This document shows, in pieces, positions 39,721 to 50,130 of a stretch of 64,000 nucleotides of DNA. The notes under the pieces were generated by a model, which was given only the letters and a program-made list of their open reading frames with translations, was not told where the DNA came from and ran no database searches. The number at the start of each line of letters is the position of its first letter. Position 1 is the stretch's first letter. The translations under genes were made by a program, and so were the position numbers. This DNA comes from Trochalopteron elliotii (lineage: Eukaryota > Chordata > Aves > Passeriformes > Leiothrichidae), in NCBI GenBank assembly GCA_024734555.1, contig JANPWX010019090.1, forward strand, positions 262,722 to 326,721, given 5' to 3'.

Positions 39721-39911
39721 ATGGAAGGCAGCTTTTGTAATCTCCTGCAGGGCCCTTCATAGGAAGGAGAACAAACACAGCACAAGAGGTCCCTTTAGTA
39801 ATTTGCCGGTTACTAGATAGAACCTCAAGCAGACACTGACTTAAAATGATCAGGGAGATTTTCTAGCACATGCCATCGAATTCTTCATGCACCAACATCA
39901 AGTCTTGCTGT

Positions 39912-41872
39912 TCATTCCTGCAAGGGGTCAGTTACTAATTCTAATACAGTAAACAAAACATCGTTAGTCTGCTCGAAGAACTCGTAATCTAACTTGTCAA
40001 CACTCACTACTATAGAAGCAAAGGAAGAAAGAGGATGCTCATTCCCTAGTTTTAGAAGGACCATCCAATTGATGATTGGCATCCTGATCATCATTCGAAG
40101 GTTGTCTGTTGGCCACATTCTGCTTTTGGTGTCGCAAGTCAGGGCGAACACACCTTTGCAGGTATCCACCGTACCCCAGTATCTGTGGAAATGTATGCAT
40201 GCCCACGACCCCAAGCGATAAGCTCACACGGGCCCTCCCACTTATAGTGGTTAGATCCCGTAATCAGACCTTCGCTTGAGGCAGGTGCATCTTGCCTGAA
40301 GATTGCAACAAAGGGAAGTAATTTGAAATGACAGGATTATTTGAATTTTGTGGCACTGTAAGGTGATTAATTGTATATAGAGCCTTGCCCAATCGACTGT
40401 GTGGAGTTTCTCCAGGCATTCCCTTTTAAAGTACCATGAGCACATTCAATACTGGCTTGACCAGTTGGAGAATGCAGAATACCAAATTCGTGCAATACTC
40501 CCCATAATTGTAAAAACTACCGCGTCTTCTATGAGACGTAGGCAGGACCATTATCAGTTTCACAGAAGAAGGTATACCTAAGATTGCAAAAGCTAGCTTC
40601 CAATGGGCAATAGCATCGTGACCCTTTTCTCCAGTATGAGCAGATGCCCACATAGCAGAGGAGAAGGCGTCACTAAACATGTGCATATATTTAAGTCAGC
40701 CAAATTCAGCAATAGGAGTGACATCCGTTTGCCAAAGCTGCAAGGCTTTTAGGCCTCTGGGGTTTACCCCCGCTGGTAAAGGTGCAGCAAGTCCATGACA
40801 GTCAGCTCAAGAACTGACAATGTCACGAGCCTCAGCTGATGTTAACTGAAACGGCTTCTGCTGAGTATGTGCACTTTGATGGAAAATCATGCGATGCTTT
40901 GGCCTGCGCAATTTTGTCAGGCTGAGGTGCTACCCACGCAGGGTTAGCTAACCTGTCAGACCTGGCATTACCTTCTGTTATGAAACCTGATAAATTGGTA
41001 TGACTCCAAATGTGCAGGATGTAATATGAATCAATTCGGGCCTGAATTTCACACCACAAAATTTCAATAACTGAAACAAAGCTGCATCATCAACTTCTTT
41101 CAGAAGTGAACAATCTGAATGTTTGGTTATGTCTGCTATATAAGCAGAATCGGTGACCAAATTTAGGGGTACTTGAGGAAAATGCTGGAATGCCATGGCA
41201 ACAGCCCTCAAATCAACTAATTGGGCTGAGCCTGACTTGTAGCCTTCTAGCACTTGCCACTCAGATTCATCTGTCCAAGTACTAATGGCTTTCCCTGTTT
41301 CTCCTGAACTGTCCGTGAAGACCGTAGGTCCTTGCACTGGCATCCAACTATTTTTGGCCGCAAAGACAATTTGGTTGATTTTGTCAACTTCAATAATTTA
41401 TGACTGGGCAGCTGATAAGCAATCTGCCCTGAAAATTTTTGCAGCGCACTTTGCACAGGAGCGCTGTTAACAAAGCTCCATTCAAAGTGTTCCTGCTGTA
41501 CTGGAAGAATAATTTTTGCAGGATCAGTTGCCATTAATTGCAAACACTGTTGACAGCATTTGATTATCAAAAGAGTGATTAATTCAAATAACGTGGGTGC
41601 TGTCTTTTTCGATTGATGGGACAAGAGACCCATTCCAAGATGTGCAAAGGATTGGACTATTGTTCACTCCATTGGCCAATGATACCTGTAGGACGAAAAT
41701 TTGGATTGGTAATGAAAACAGTGATATCAATGGAGGGATCTACTCGATAGTGTAAGTAGAGCTCAAGCTGCAACCACCTCAGGGCTGAAGAGAATACTAA
41801 AGAGAATGCATAAATAATAGAACTAGATTCCCAAAAGTCTGCATTATCCCAATCACCACAAATTAAATCCAC
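39912..41872 (-). pseudogene. ERV1 pol remnant: RT thumb/connection, RNase H, integrase
   Basis: Several short minus-strand frames together cover the 3' half of a class II pol. The 41657-41872 and 41247-41633 frames match the RT thumb/connection region, collinear with ERV2. The 40978-41343 frame is RNase H with TVFTDSSGE (D11), NLVTDSAYIA (D65), and QLVDLRAV where the family normally has Glu, here Asp (D44). Next come WQTDVTP and SSAMWASAHTGEKG of the integrase core (about 40600-40735), and integrase C-terminal sequence to about 39912. A TGA replaces a codon just before LKYMHMF (about 40698). Frameshifts and stops separate the pieces, so no enzyme can be made. The RT palm with its YxDD motif is absent. 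Confidence 0.8.
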
Positions 41873-42602
41873 ATCCTTTGGTATCTACAAAGCCAAATTA
41901 AAGGCACATGAGATATTACATGCAGAGGTATAATTGCATCCTTTTCAGAAAATTAAGATAAATGACTCTTGCTTTAAAGTCCAAATAATTGAAATGCAGG
42001 AAAAAGTCCATCAGCTGAAGATGTTGGTCTTTGACATCACTGGATGTCTTCTTGAATCCTGAAAAAAGGAATAACTGAAGATCAGTAGGAACACAATACC
42101 ACGATGTTGACACAGGGCTTTTGTTGTCAAATTGTCTCTGTAGTTTCCAGACATAACTCTCTTGTCAGTCCTTCTTCTGATCTTGCTCTGGCCATAAAGG
42201 CTGTACAATGATTTTTCTTTTCACTGGGCCTCATTCTTCAGAGGTGATCAGTATCTGATCAAATTGAACAGGTGACTGTTTTGAACCTGCTGATGATAAA
42301 ACAGGCATCTCTTCTCCTTAAGTTGTTGTAATACACCCCCACACCCCCAGCAGGTGCTTCCAAATAGGGAAAGAGTTTCAATTTACCTCTAGACATTTTA
42401 GGAAGTTTACCTAGAATTTTCCATACCCTTCTGGCAGTGATTGGCTCAGTGCCAAGAGAGAAGCATCTATTGAATCTTTTCACTGTTCTTCAAATCCTAT
42501 ATCTCTCCTTATTGGCAGCAAGCCAAATTGTCCCTCCTAAAACATTCAGTATTTAGGAAGGAGCCCAAAGGAAGTAAGAGGCTTTTTGGAGTGTTTCTAA
42601 CA

Positions 42603-42629
42603 GGGTGTCAGAGGTTTTCTCGGACACCC
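42603..42629. repeat. 7-bp stem hairpin
   Basis: GGGTGTC and GACACCC form a perfect stem around a ~13-base loop, just upstream of a TTTATTAAACC polyadenylation-like signal. Confidence 0.6.
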
Positions 42630-42774
42630 GTGAGCAGCTTTTCTTTTGTTTTCTGTAACATTTGTTATTTTGATATTTTTCTTTATTAAACCTTTTACTT
42701 TACAAAACACCTCTGAAGAGCAGTCTCACTAAAATTATTTTAAGCCAATTTGCAAGGGCTGGACCCTCAGAAAT

Positions 42775-42827
42775 TGATACATTAACACGTGGTTTATTAG
42801 ACTCTGGCCACGCGTTAATCTGTATCA
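42775..42827. repeat. imperfect inverted repeat with 18-bp arms
   Basis: The arm TGATACATTAACACGTGG (42775-42792) pairs with the right arm at 42808-42827 at 17 of 18 positions with a two-base bulge, over a 15-base loop. This is longer than expected by chance for a local hairpin. Confidence 0.75.
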
Positions 42828-44140
42828 TTAAGTTAATAAATCAATGAGGCTTTACTGTTGCTACTCAATTGAAATTTAGATTTGATAATTCTTTTTCCAA
42901 ATTTCTAATATAAATGTTGCATTATTCAGAATTATCTATTGTCTAAGGTTCTAATGTACATCTTGTATTATTCAAACATTCTTAGGGCACAAATTTACCC
43001 TTTTTTATTTTTTTTTAATGAAATATAGGTCTGTGGTTATACATAGGATAAAACATCAAGGCAAAATAACATATGTAGGAAACAAACCCTTATAGTACTC
43101 AGAAATTAGGCAGATAATAAACACAGTCAATAGCACATGTGAAATCAAATGATTGTCAAGCACTAAACACTGTACCATCAGCCCAGAAACTGCAAACAGC
43201 TGATAAACCTCGTTTCAGGGAGGATCCAGACATCCATTCCTGGGCAAAGTGTCTAGGTTCACTCCAAAAATCGGTTCAGCTGTCATATGTGTAGGGTCAA
43301 ATTGTCAAACCTAAGTGGCTTGTATCTAGTTTTTGTTACAGCAAACATCTGGGTCCATAGGCAAATTTCCCATCCATATAGAGCTAATGCCTGGCCACTG
43401 CCTGAGCTCTAACTGGAAGAGAATTCCCTAAACATGTTGTAAAACAAGGTTCTTAAGAATCTTAGGATAAAAGACCAATTGAACTCCCTAATAACTGGTC
43501 TCCTCTGAAGTTCTGTCAGGATAAGGATGCTTTGAACTCAGCAAACTGTTGGAGTAGTTCTGTGACCAGAACTGAAACTGCATCACAATCTCTCAGATCA
43601 GAGGAGGCCTTCTAAAAACCTCAGATAACTTTTTCTTGGAAATCTGAAAAATACTTAAAAATCATGAAACAGCACCGGGCAAAGTACTGAGCCAGTGCAG
43701 AAACTAGCATAAACAACTAGAAAACAAGGAAAAAATCCTGGAACGACATGTGTCTTATAGATAATTATACACAAAGAGATGGCAAAATATATGAGAAGAA
43801 ACTGTCTATAAATGCACTAATAATATCTCATAAATAATACTTATTGTAAAAGCAATGAACTCACATCATGCAATCAATATATCAGTAACATTCATCTTAG
43901 AGAGTTGAAATAACACTCTTCTAAACAGTCATACTTATGACCTTAGAATGAAACTCAGAAAAACACTGAACTAATGCATAACCAACGACAGCTATGATGT
44001 AGAATTATTACTAATTTTTCTGTGTTATCTGTGAAAATGCAACAAGCTGCATATTCTACTATTCATAAACAGGTAATTAATATATCAGTGCTTCATCACA
44101 GCTATTTCAATCAGAGCCATCTCATCTCTAAACGAAATAA

Positions 44141-44883
44141 CTATACGTTAAGATTTAAACAAGCATCTTTTAACAAAGCGTAAATCAAAGCTGTCCGGGG
44201 GTAGGGCAGACGCAGGCAGAAAACTGAGCGAAGCTCGATCTGCCATCCCCTTGGCCTCCCCCGCAGCCGCTTTTGCCCACTGCCTCTCTCACAGTTGGGT
44301 GGCAACTGTCCCCCACTGCTCCCAGGGGAGGGGAGCGCCGGAGGCTGCCCCATGTCTGCATGCCCTGCTCTGTCGCTTTGCTGTCCGTCGGCACCAAAGC
44401 AGCGCAGCACCTCCGCCCTCATTGCCCACAGTGCCATGCGGGGCAGCAGGGGGAATTGGGGGAGGTGGAGGGCCGAGCAACCCAGGCTGTCCAGCTGCTG
44501 TCCCCTTGGCCCCCGGCAGCCATCCTTGGCTGCTGCTTTTTGTCATGCATTTGCAGTGGCACTTGCACCTCCACCCGTGGCGCCACGGGGGGGGAATGGG
44601 GGGAAACTGGGCACGGAGAAAGGGACTCTGGCTGCCGCCACAGCAGCCGCTGCAGGGGAAAACAAAAACTGCTGCGCAGTACCCACGGTTGCAGGTTCAG
44701 CCAGGGGCGGCAATGGGGAGCCACACAGACTCACTGCAGCCTGCTCAGATCGGCACAGCCTCTCTCAGGCTGCATCTCAGTCTCCCCCTGCCCCCAAACT
44801 CCTGCAGAGGGAAAAAACAAAGAGAAAGCACAGTAAAACAAAACCCTAGGAATCACACAGGGCCATCCTTAAAACAGACATAG
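44141..44883. other. GC-rich block inside ERV1, unassigned
   Basis: A strongly GC-rich stretch with overlapping long frames on both strands (44251-44883 plus, 44289-44546 minus and others). The open frames are what high GC produces by lowering stop frequency. It could be retroviral leader or gag sequence out of order, or an unrelated insertion. No domain is visible. Confidence 0.45.
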
Positions 44884-44907
44884 GAAAAGTTAAAAGGAAT
44901 AAGGCAC

Positions 44908-45354
44908 TCATAAGGTGAACTCCCGGCCTCCGCAGCCCTCTCGGGCTGACAGCATCTCTGCCTCCCCCCAGGCCTCTAGCACATCCCGCCCCCAGAGGTT
45001 GAATGAAACTGCAGCGACCCGGGACCGGACTGCCGCCATCTGTCCCTCTGCGTTTCTGACCAACACAGACCATGGGCTTACAAAGATCTGTATTTTGTCT
45101 CCCAGCCCCGCAGTAGCCGGTCGTACCAGGGCCAAAGGCCACTCAGGAGGCCACGCAGAGAAGGATATGACTGAAACATCAGCACCTGAGTCGATTAGAC
45201 TGTGGAGCTGGATCTGAGGCAGGCCAGCTCCAGGCACACTCAGGGTACACATCATCTGTGGTCGCTGATGAAGCGAAGACCCTTCCGCAGCCATTTCCGA
45301 TCCAGAGAAAGGAGGAGGAGCCACGGGAGGCATAGGGAAAGGGACTCTTGGCAA
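44908..45354 (-). pseudogene. ERV1 protease frame
   Basis: This 148-codon frame reads as a retroviral aspartic protease, the enzyme that matures Gag and Pol. It shows the active-site motif LIDSGADVSVIS (DSGAD at residues 55-59), a flap-side region with SPWSVLVRNAEGQMA, and FNLWGRDVLEAWG near residue 125, which matches the Gly-Arg-Asp motif at the end of class II proteases. The frame itself is open, but the flanking gag and RT it would be fused to are lost, so it is listed as a remnant. It ends at a stop followed by the GC-rich block. Confidence 0.75.
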
Positions 45355-45647
45355 TTTCCTAGCTGCTGGTCAGTGAATGGAGCCTTCACAGAAGGCACAA
45401 TCTGTTCTTCTAGAGAACTGGTCTTCCATTTTCGTAAAACCCCTCCCCAACAGCCTGCAGTAAGCAGCGGTTTGCTCCGGATTACAAACTCTTGCTTTGC
45501 TGGGGCACCATCCCCACCAGCTTTCAGGCAGGTTCTGCTACCCCCTGGTCATAGAGACCAGTCCTCTCTAGGAGGGCGCAGGGGAAATACTCTGTACCTC
45601 TCAAGTGGAGACGGAGGGAGACTTCGGTTCTTCAGTCTTGGCTGCAA
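45355..45647 (-). pseudogene. ERV1 leader with possible nucleocapsid trace
   Basis: Between the primer site and the protease frame only ~290 bp remain, far too little for gag. A minus-strand CAFCEGSIH segment followed by a stop (about 45375-45415) resembles half of a CX2CX4HX4C zinc knuckle, placed where the end of gag nucleocapsid should be. This reading is tentative. Confidence 0.35.
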
Positions 45648-45665
45648 CGAATGTCGGGGTCACCA
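45648..45665 (-). promoter_or_regulatory. ERV1 primer-binding site, tRNA-Trp-like
   Basis: The minus strand reads TGGTGACCCCGACATTCG. The first 13 bases equal the tRNA-Trp primer site known from avian alpharetroviruses; the last bases differ. It lies 10 bases downstream of the LTR end as I draw it, more than the usual 0-3, so either the LTR is longer than drawn or there has been a small insertion. Confidence 0.75.
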
Positions 45666-45675
45666 TATATCATTA

Positions 45676-45959
45676 TGTATTAGGGACAGCGAATAACAGT
45701 ATAAGACTCCAAATCTTCTTGGAGGGCATATAGCATCGTTTATTAGAAAGCAAACCTTTTTTATACACTGTTGCGATACAACTGGACATGACCGGTCATT
45801 CAAACCAACACCTCTTCATAAACATCTTTGCAAATAAACAAGTTGGAAAAGCAGCAGGTGCAGAGATTAGAAATTGTTTGGAATGTCTTCTTACAGCTCC
45901 CCCAGAGCAATGCCTGGGAAAGTCTGACTTTCTCTTCTGACCAGCTTTCAGCATCCACA
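45676..45959 (-). repeat. ERV1 5' LTR
   Basis: Same sequence as the 3' LTR with about ten substitutions and one 4-bp deletion. Minus-strand AATAAA lies at 45739-45744. Confidence 0.88.
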
Positions 45960-46652
45960 ATGATTGATTTTAAGGTTAAAGGTCTTGCAAGACTCTTTTT
46001 ATAAGCTTTCTTAAATCTAATCCATCACTAATTTCCATATGTCTTGTACAGCACTAGGATAATGTAATGCATCATCACTTAAATCCCTCTCGGTTAAAAT
46101 TATCCCAGGTATTACAAAAATTCAAAGCATTGTTCTTAGCTATGTGAACCTTTTTCAGATGTCTCACTAGTTAAGACAAGCCTAATGTGTTCAATTTTTT
46201 TTCCTTTGGGACAGCTGGAATAGGAGATTTAAGATGACACCTTGGCAGCTTAGATTTTTCACATCAGCAAATGTCACAGGCACAACTTGTTTTGTTAATA
46301 ACAGCTCTTCACAGAGAACCGCTAACTTCCTACTCTTGTGTCCCCAGACTTATTTTTTGGCCCCAGTTCCAGTGTTTTTAATCTGACAAACCAACACTTT
46401 CCCTCTAATGTCATGTAAAACACTCTTGTGAATCTTGCTCTTTCATCATTGATTTCCTCAAATAATTTTGGTATTCTCTGCTATACAAGATGTACAACCA
46501 CCAGTCTAAGCATCAACAGTACTCTGCTTCTGACAGTTGCCTTGTTTTCCATCCAGACATGATTTTCACAGGGGAGATGGAGATGGCATTATCCAACTAA
46601 TCAGCTGCATACTCAGCTAAGACCAGACAGCTTTTTGCCTTCTCTACCCTAT
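45960..46652. other. unannotated sequence between ERV1 and next LTR
   Basis: A minus-strand stretch near 46060-46200 reads for ~40 codons with a single stop (KKVHIAKNNALNFCNTWDNF) and could be an old protein fragment, but I do not recognise its family. Confidence 0.35.
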
Positions 46653-47321
46653 TGTGAAAAATAAAGTTTAAAACAACTCCTAAAAGTTAAAGTATAAATT
46701 TAGAAAGTATTAGTTATATTAGTTATAGAAATGTAAAGTTAGATGTTAAAAACTCTTTGTACTCATGTTTGTAATATATCATGACCTGTCAAGCAAGAAT
46801 GTCGTTTCCATGGCAACGTAAGACTCCTACACCGCTCTACTCGGCCTGGCTATCTCACCCCCGCCCTGCCCCCCGTCTCCTACTCTAACACCCCTTATGG
46901 TAATTAAAGATCCCAGGATGCAACACCTCAGGAAAATCGGGACAACTTCCAAAACAAACAGTAATTAAGACTCTTTAACAACAACTTAAAACAAAAAGAA
47001 TAATAACCATAAAGACTGAAGAGTACAAGCCAATTGATGCCAGGACCTTTAGATCTCGCCGTGACCAGAAGAGCAATCTGAACATCCGACTCATCAGTGG
47101 AAATCACATTGGACTGGAATTGTAGGGAGCATGCTCCCGTGAGGGGGGAGGCTAATTCCCCACTCGGCTGTGTGCAGCAGCAGAGTGTCCAGCCCCCCCT
47201 CCTTCTCAGCACTGCGGTGGAGGCCACCCCACCCCCCCTGAGGCGCCTGCTTCTAAAAGAGCTGATACTTTAATAAAGGCATTTAAAGGAGGAAACATCG
47301 CCTCCTGCCCAATTTTTCTCA
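46653..47321 (+). mobile_element. solo LTR, possibly class I ERV
   Basis: The 669-bp element starts TGTGAAAAATAAAG and ends CCCAATTTTTCTCA, with related inverted ends (TGTGAAAAAT / TGAGAAAAAT). A 4-bp duplication CTAT lies at 46649-46652 and 47322-47325, the length made by gamma-like (class I) integrases. TTTAATAAAGGC at about 47270 supplies the polyadenylation signal. Four bases can match by chance, so the class is tentative. Confidence 0.7.
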
Positions 47322-47518
47322 CTATGAAGAAATTTTCAATAAATGGTGGGAGAAGGTTAACACAAGAAGGTGAGCCAGGTCTACCATAGTATATGTTACA
47401 GGGAAAGTTTATGTCCAGGGTCTAGGAGAAGCAGGCAAAAACCTGATCTTTCCAAGAAGTCTAAGAAAAACTTGAAAATACAAGCCTGTTAGCACATCAC
47501 AAAGCCAATATAACATCT

Positions 47519-48390
47519 TGTTGGGGGTTAAATTTCTTGCTTTTTTACTTATAGATTTTTTTCCCATGAGTTGCTAGGAGACTAACTGCTGGGTACTTGT
47601 GGGTGCTTGACCAAAACAAAAGAGATGGCCAAAAGTCAGGAGAGGAGTGCAGCATCGGGCTACACTTCTTTTGTCTCTGGGAGTTTCCCTCAGAGAGGAA
47701 AGATACAGAGAGTTTTTTGGGGGCAGGTAAAGGATGGGGCTGGGCATCATAAGGAGGATGGTCAAGCTGTTGTTTGCTGCAGGTAGAATTCACTGTCACC
47801 ACCAAAGTCCAGTCTTAGGGATCTACCACCATCTGCTTGTGTGTTCAGGAATTCTGAGCTCGCCTTCTCCTGCCTTGATGGAGGTGGGCCGCTGCTGTCC
47901 TGCCCCTGCCGCTTCTTCCGCACTGCCCTTGGTCTTTTGCTAGGCTGTAGCCCCTCACCCCCCTGCCCTGCTGGGATGTCCTGCAGTTCCAGATACCACT
48001 GCAGAGCTTCTGATACATCTCATCCACCAGACCAGGATTCCTGCTCATTCCTGCCGTTCCAGCTTGGTGCTCCTCAGAGTCCTGCAGGGGCACCGGGATC
48101 AGACTGCCCCAGGGTTTTGTGAAGCAAAGCCTCTCCTCCACCCCTTCCCGTCTCTGCCAAGAAGGCTGTCACGAGGTTCCTGGTTCTGTTTTGTTGTTAA
48201 TGCTGTAGTTGTTATTTTGTTTGCCTTGTTATACATACTAGTAAAGAACTGTTATTCCTATCCCCATACCTTTGCCTGAGAGCCCCTTAATTTCAAAATT
48301 ATAATAATTCGAAGGGAGGGGGTTTACATTCTCCATTCCAAGGGAGGCTCCAGCTTTCCCTGGCAGACACCTGTCTTTCAAACTAAGACA
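47519..48390 (-). mobile_element. solo LTR, ERVL-like, family A copy 2
   Basis: On the minus strand it begins TGTCTTAGTTTGAAAGACAGG and ends TAACCCCCAACA. A perfect 5-bp duplication CATCT lies at 47514-47518 and 48391-48395. It shares both ends and an internal segment with the copy at 1109-2237, and the first ~190 bases with the copy at 37661. Confidence 0.85.
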
Positions 48391-48440
48391 CATCTGAAAA
48401 AGTACAGAACAGGAGATAAACTGAAAAGGAAGCATCTCTA

Positions 48441-48570
48441 GTACATTGGAAAAAACATGGTAATGGAAGTCTTGTATGTAAAGTCAAATGTAATGGTTGT
48501 GGCAAGAGAAACCATTCTATCAAAGCCTGCAGACAAGAAAGGACAAGAAAAAATAGCACATGAAGTGAGC
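48441..48570 (+). other. zinc-knuckle-like codon stretch
   Basis: A plus-strand frame reads HGNGSLVCKVKCNGCGKRNH and onwards, giving a CX2CX4HX4C pattern with Cys codons at 48489, 48498 and 48528 and His at 48513. Such knuckles occur in retroelement Gag proteins and in some cellular proteins. The frame is soon closed by a stop. It begins right after the target duplication of the LTR to its left, so it is the older host or repeat sequence. Family unknown. Confidence 0.35.
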
Positions 48571-50082
48571 AGTGATTCAGACAAGGTGACTGTGCAAGTT
48601 CTTAATATCTCAGCGACAACAGAAATAAATTGTGTGCATTCAGTTGTCCTCTGATGGAAGAACCTGCCCATGCAGCCTCTGGGGAGCAGCCCCCCAAGGA
48701 GGAGCTGCAGGAGGTCACCTACAGGGAGGTGAGTACCTGTGGGTAAGTTTATTGGATGCTCTGTAATGCAGCTGTATCACATCTGGGCTGTGCCAAAGTC
48801 GATTGTCAATCCAAACTGAGCCAGCAGTTCAGAATTAGTGGCAGCTGCTGAAAGCAAAGGCAGACATGAAATTACAGAGAAACCAAAGGTCTCTGAAACT
48901 GTCTCTGAGGAGATTTGTTGTTTTAACCTAATATACCTGACACCTTAAAGCCCTTGAATACCATCACCAGTACAGCTGCGCTGTACATGAAAGGAATAAA
49001 ATATTCACCCTTGGCTGGGTATGTATCACCTATCCAAGGCTGCTCAGCCCTTCTTCGTTCTAAGGAATTTCAGGTATTTCTGAAACTATGAGATGTTCAG
49101 GTGGTTCACCAGCAGTAGAGCTGGTTACTTTCTAAGAACAAGTTTCATTGGGGCTTGCAATAGGGAGAACTCACTCCACTGGGTTATTCAGTGCAAATCC
49201 CATGACAGCCTTAAAATTGCAAGCTTCCAGCCAGTTTTCTGAAACCAGTATGTTTCCAATAAGTGCTTGTTTTATTTTCAGGTTGCCATTAAAGTGAAGA
49301 TTTGCATCACATTATTAAAATAATGTTGCTGAGAATGATGTGACCTCTATTCATGCCTCATGGCCATAAATGATTTATGCTGAGTGCACCTCCATCCTTC
49401 CCCCTGTACTGCCTCATCTGTGCTGACATTTCCTTGTGAATATTTTCCTTGTGATGTCTGCTCTCATCTCTTGTTCAAAATCAAACATGAGCACACTGCA
49501 GCACACGAGAGGAAGTGGACATGCAGCACATAGCACACAGGTAGTGGCACAGAACTGGGTAGTCTGTAAAAAGGTAATACTAAAAATGCTGCTTTGGGGT
49601 GTGGGTTGTATAACTCTCATCAATAAGCCTTTGAAACTTGCCTAAAATGTGATGCAAATATTGTAGTCCTATTACAGTCTCTCCTTATTTCAGTGCAGGA
49701 ATATTAGGTGGGGCAGGAGTTAAGTGTGGGTGATGGCACCAAATATGAAGGGCACGGGGTTGGCTCAGCCTCCGGTAGGAGATTCACCACCCCAGAGCAA
49801 CAGCTGGATGTTTCAGAGATCTTCCCTCAGTCCCAGGGTCTGCTTGGGAGTTTGTTGTTCTGGGGAGGGCAGCTCTGCAGCTGGTGCAGTGGCACAGCTA
49901 TGTTTGTCTGCATATTAGCCAAGTCAGAGCTCATTCCTTCACCAATGCACTCACCTTGTGTGACAGCACTGGTAGCAAAAGACATTTCAAGACACTCCTG
50001 AATGGGGACACCAGGTAATTTGTTTGTTTATTGAAATGACATCACACTGCCTGCAGGGCCATGTGTTCAACCTTCTCAAGCA

Positions 50083-50130
50083 ATATATATATAAAAAGAG
50101 ATAGAGTCATATATATATATATATATATGT
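50083..50130. repeat. AT microsatellite
   Basis: Two runs of alternating AT (50083-50092 and 50109-50128) separated by AAAAAGAGATAGAGTC. Confidence 0.85.

Larger units (their letters stand above)
41873..44140. other. AT-rich block inside ERV1, unassigned
   Basis: About 2.3 kb of AT-rich sequence lies where gag, protease and RT palm would be expected. I recognise no retroviral domain in it. A TTTATTAAACC signal and two hairpins (42603-42629, 42775-42827) sit near 42.6-42.8 kb, resembling the end of a separate LTR or small element inserted into or retained in the provirus. Confidence 0.45.
39412..45959 (-). mobile_element. ERV1: defective class II endogenous retrovirus
   Basis: A provirus on the minus strand bounded by two matching LTRs (39412-39699 and 45676-45959). 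Reading 5' to 3' on the minus strand: LTR, tRNA-Trp-like primer site, short gag-like leader, protease frame, GC-rich block, AT-rich block, pol remnant from RT thumb to integrase, polypurine tract, LTR. The RT palm and most of gag are missing and no env is seen. I count about ten substitutions plus one 4-bp indel between the LTRs over ~284 bp, so roughly 3.5% divergence. No target duplication was found at the outer ends, which may reflect rearrangement. Confidence 0.85.

Noticed and set aside
44251..44883. 210-codon plus-strand frame and two companions
   Set aside because: Three overlapping frames on the same GC-rich block, opposite to the provirus; explained by low stop-codon frequency.
50083..50130. 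AT repeat as a possible origin or boundary element
   Set aside because: An ordinary microsatellite; nothing around it supports a function.
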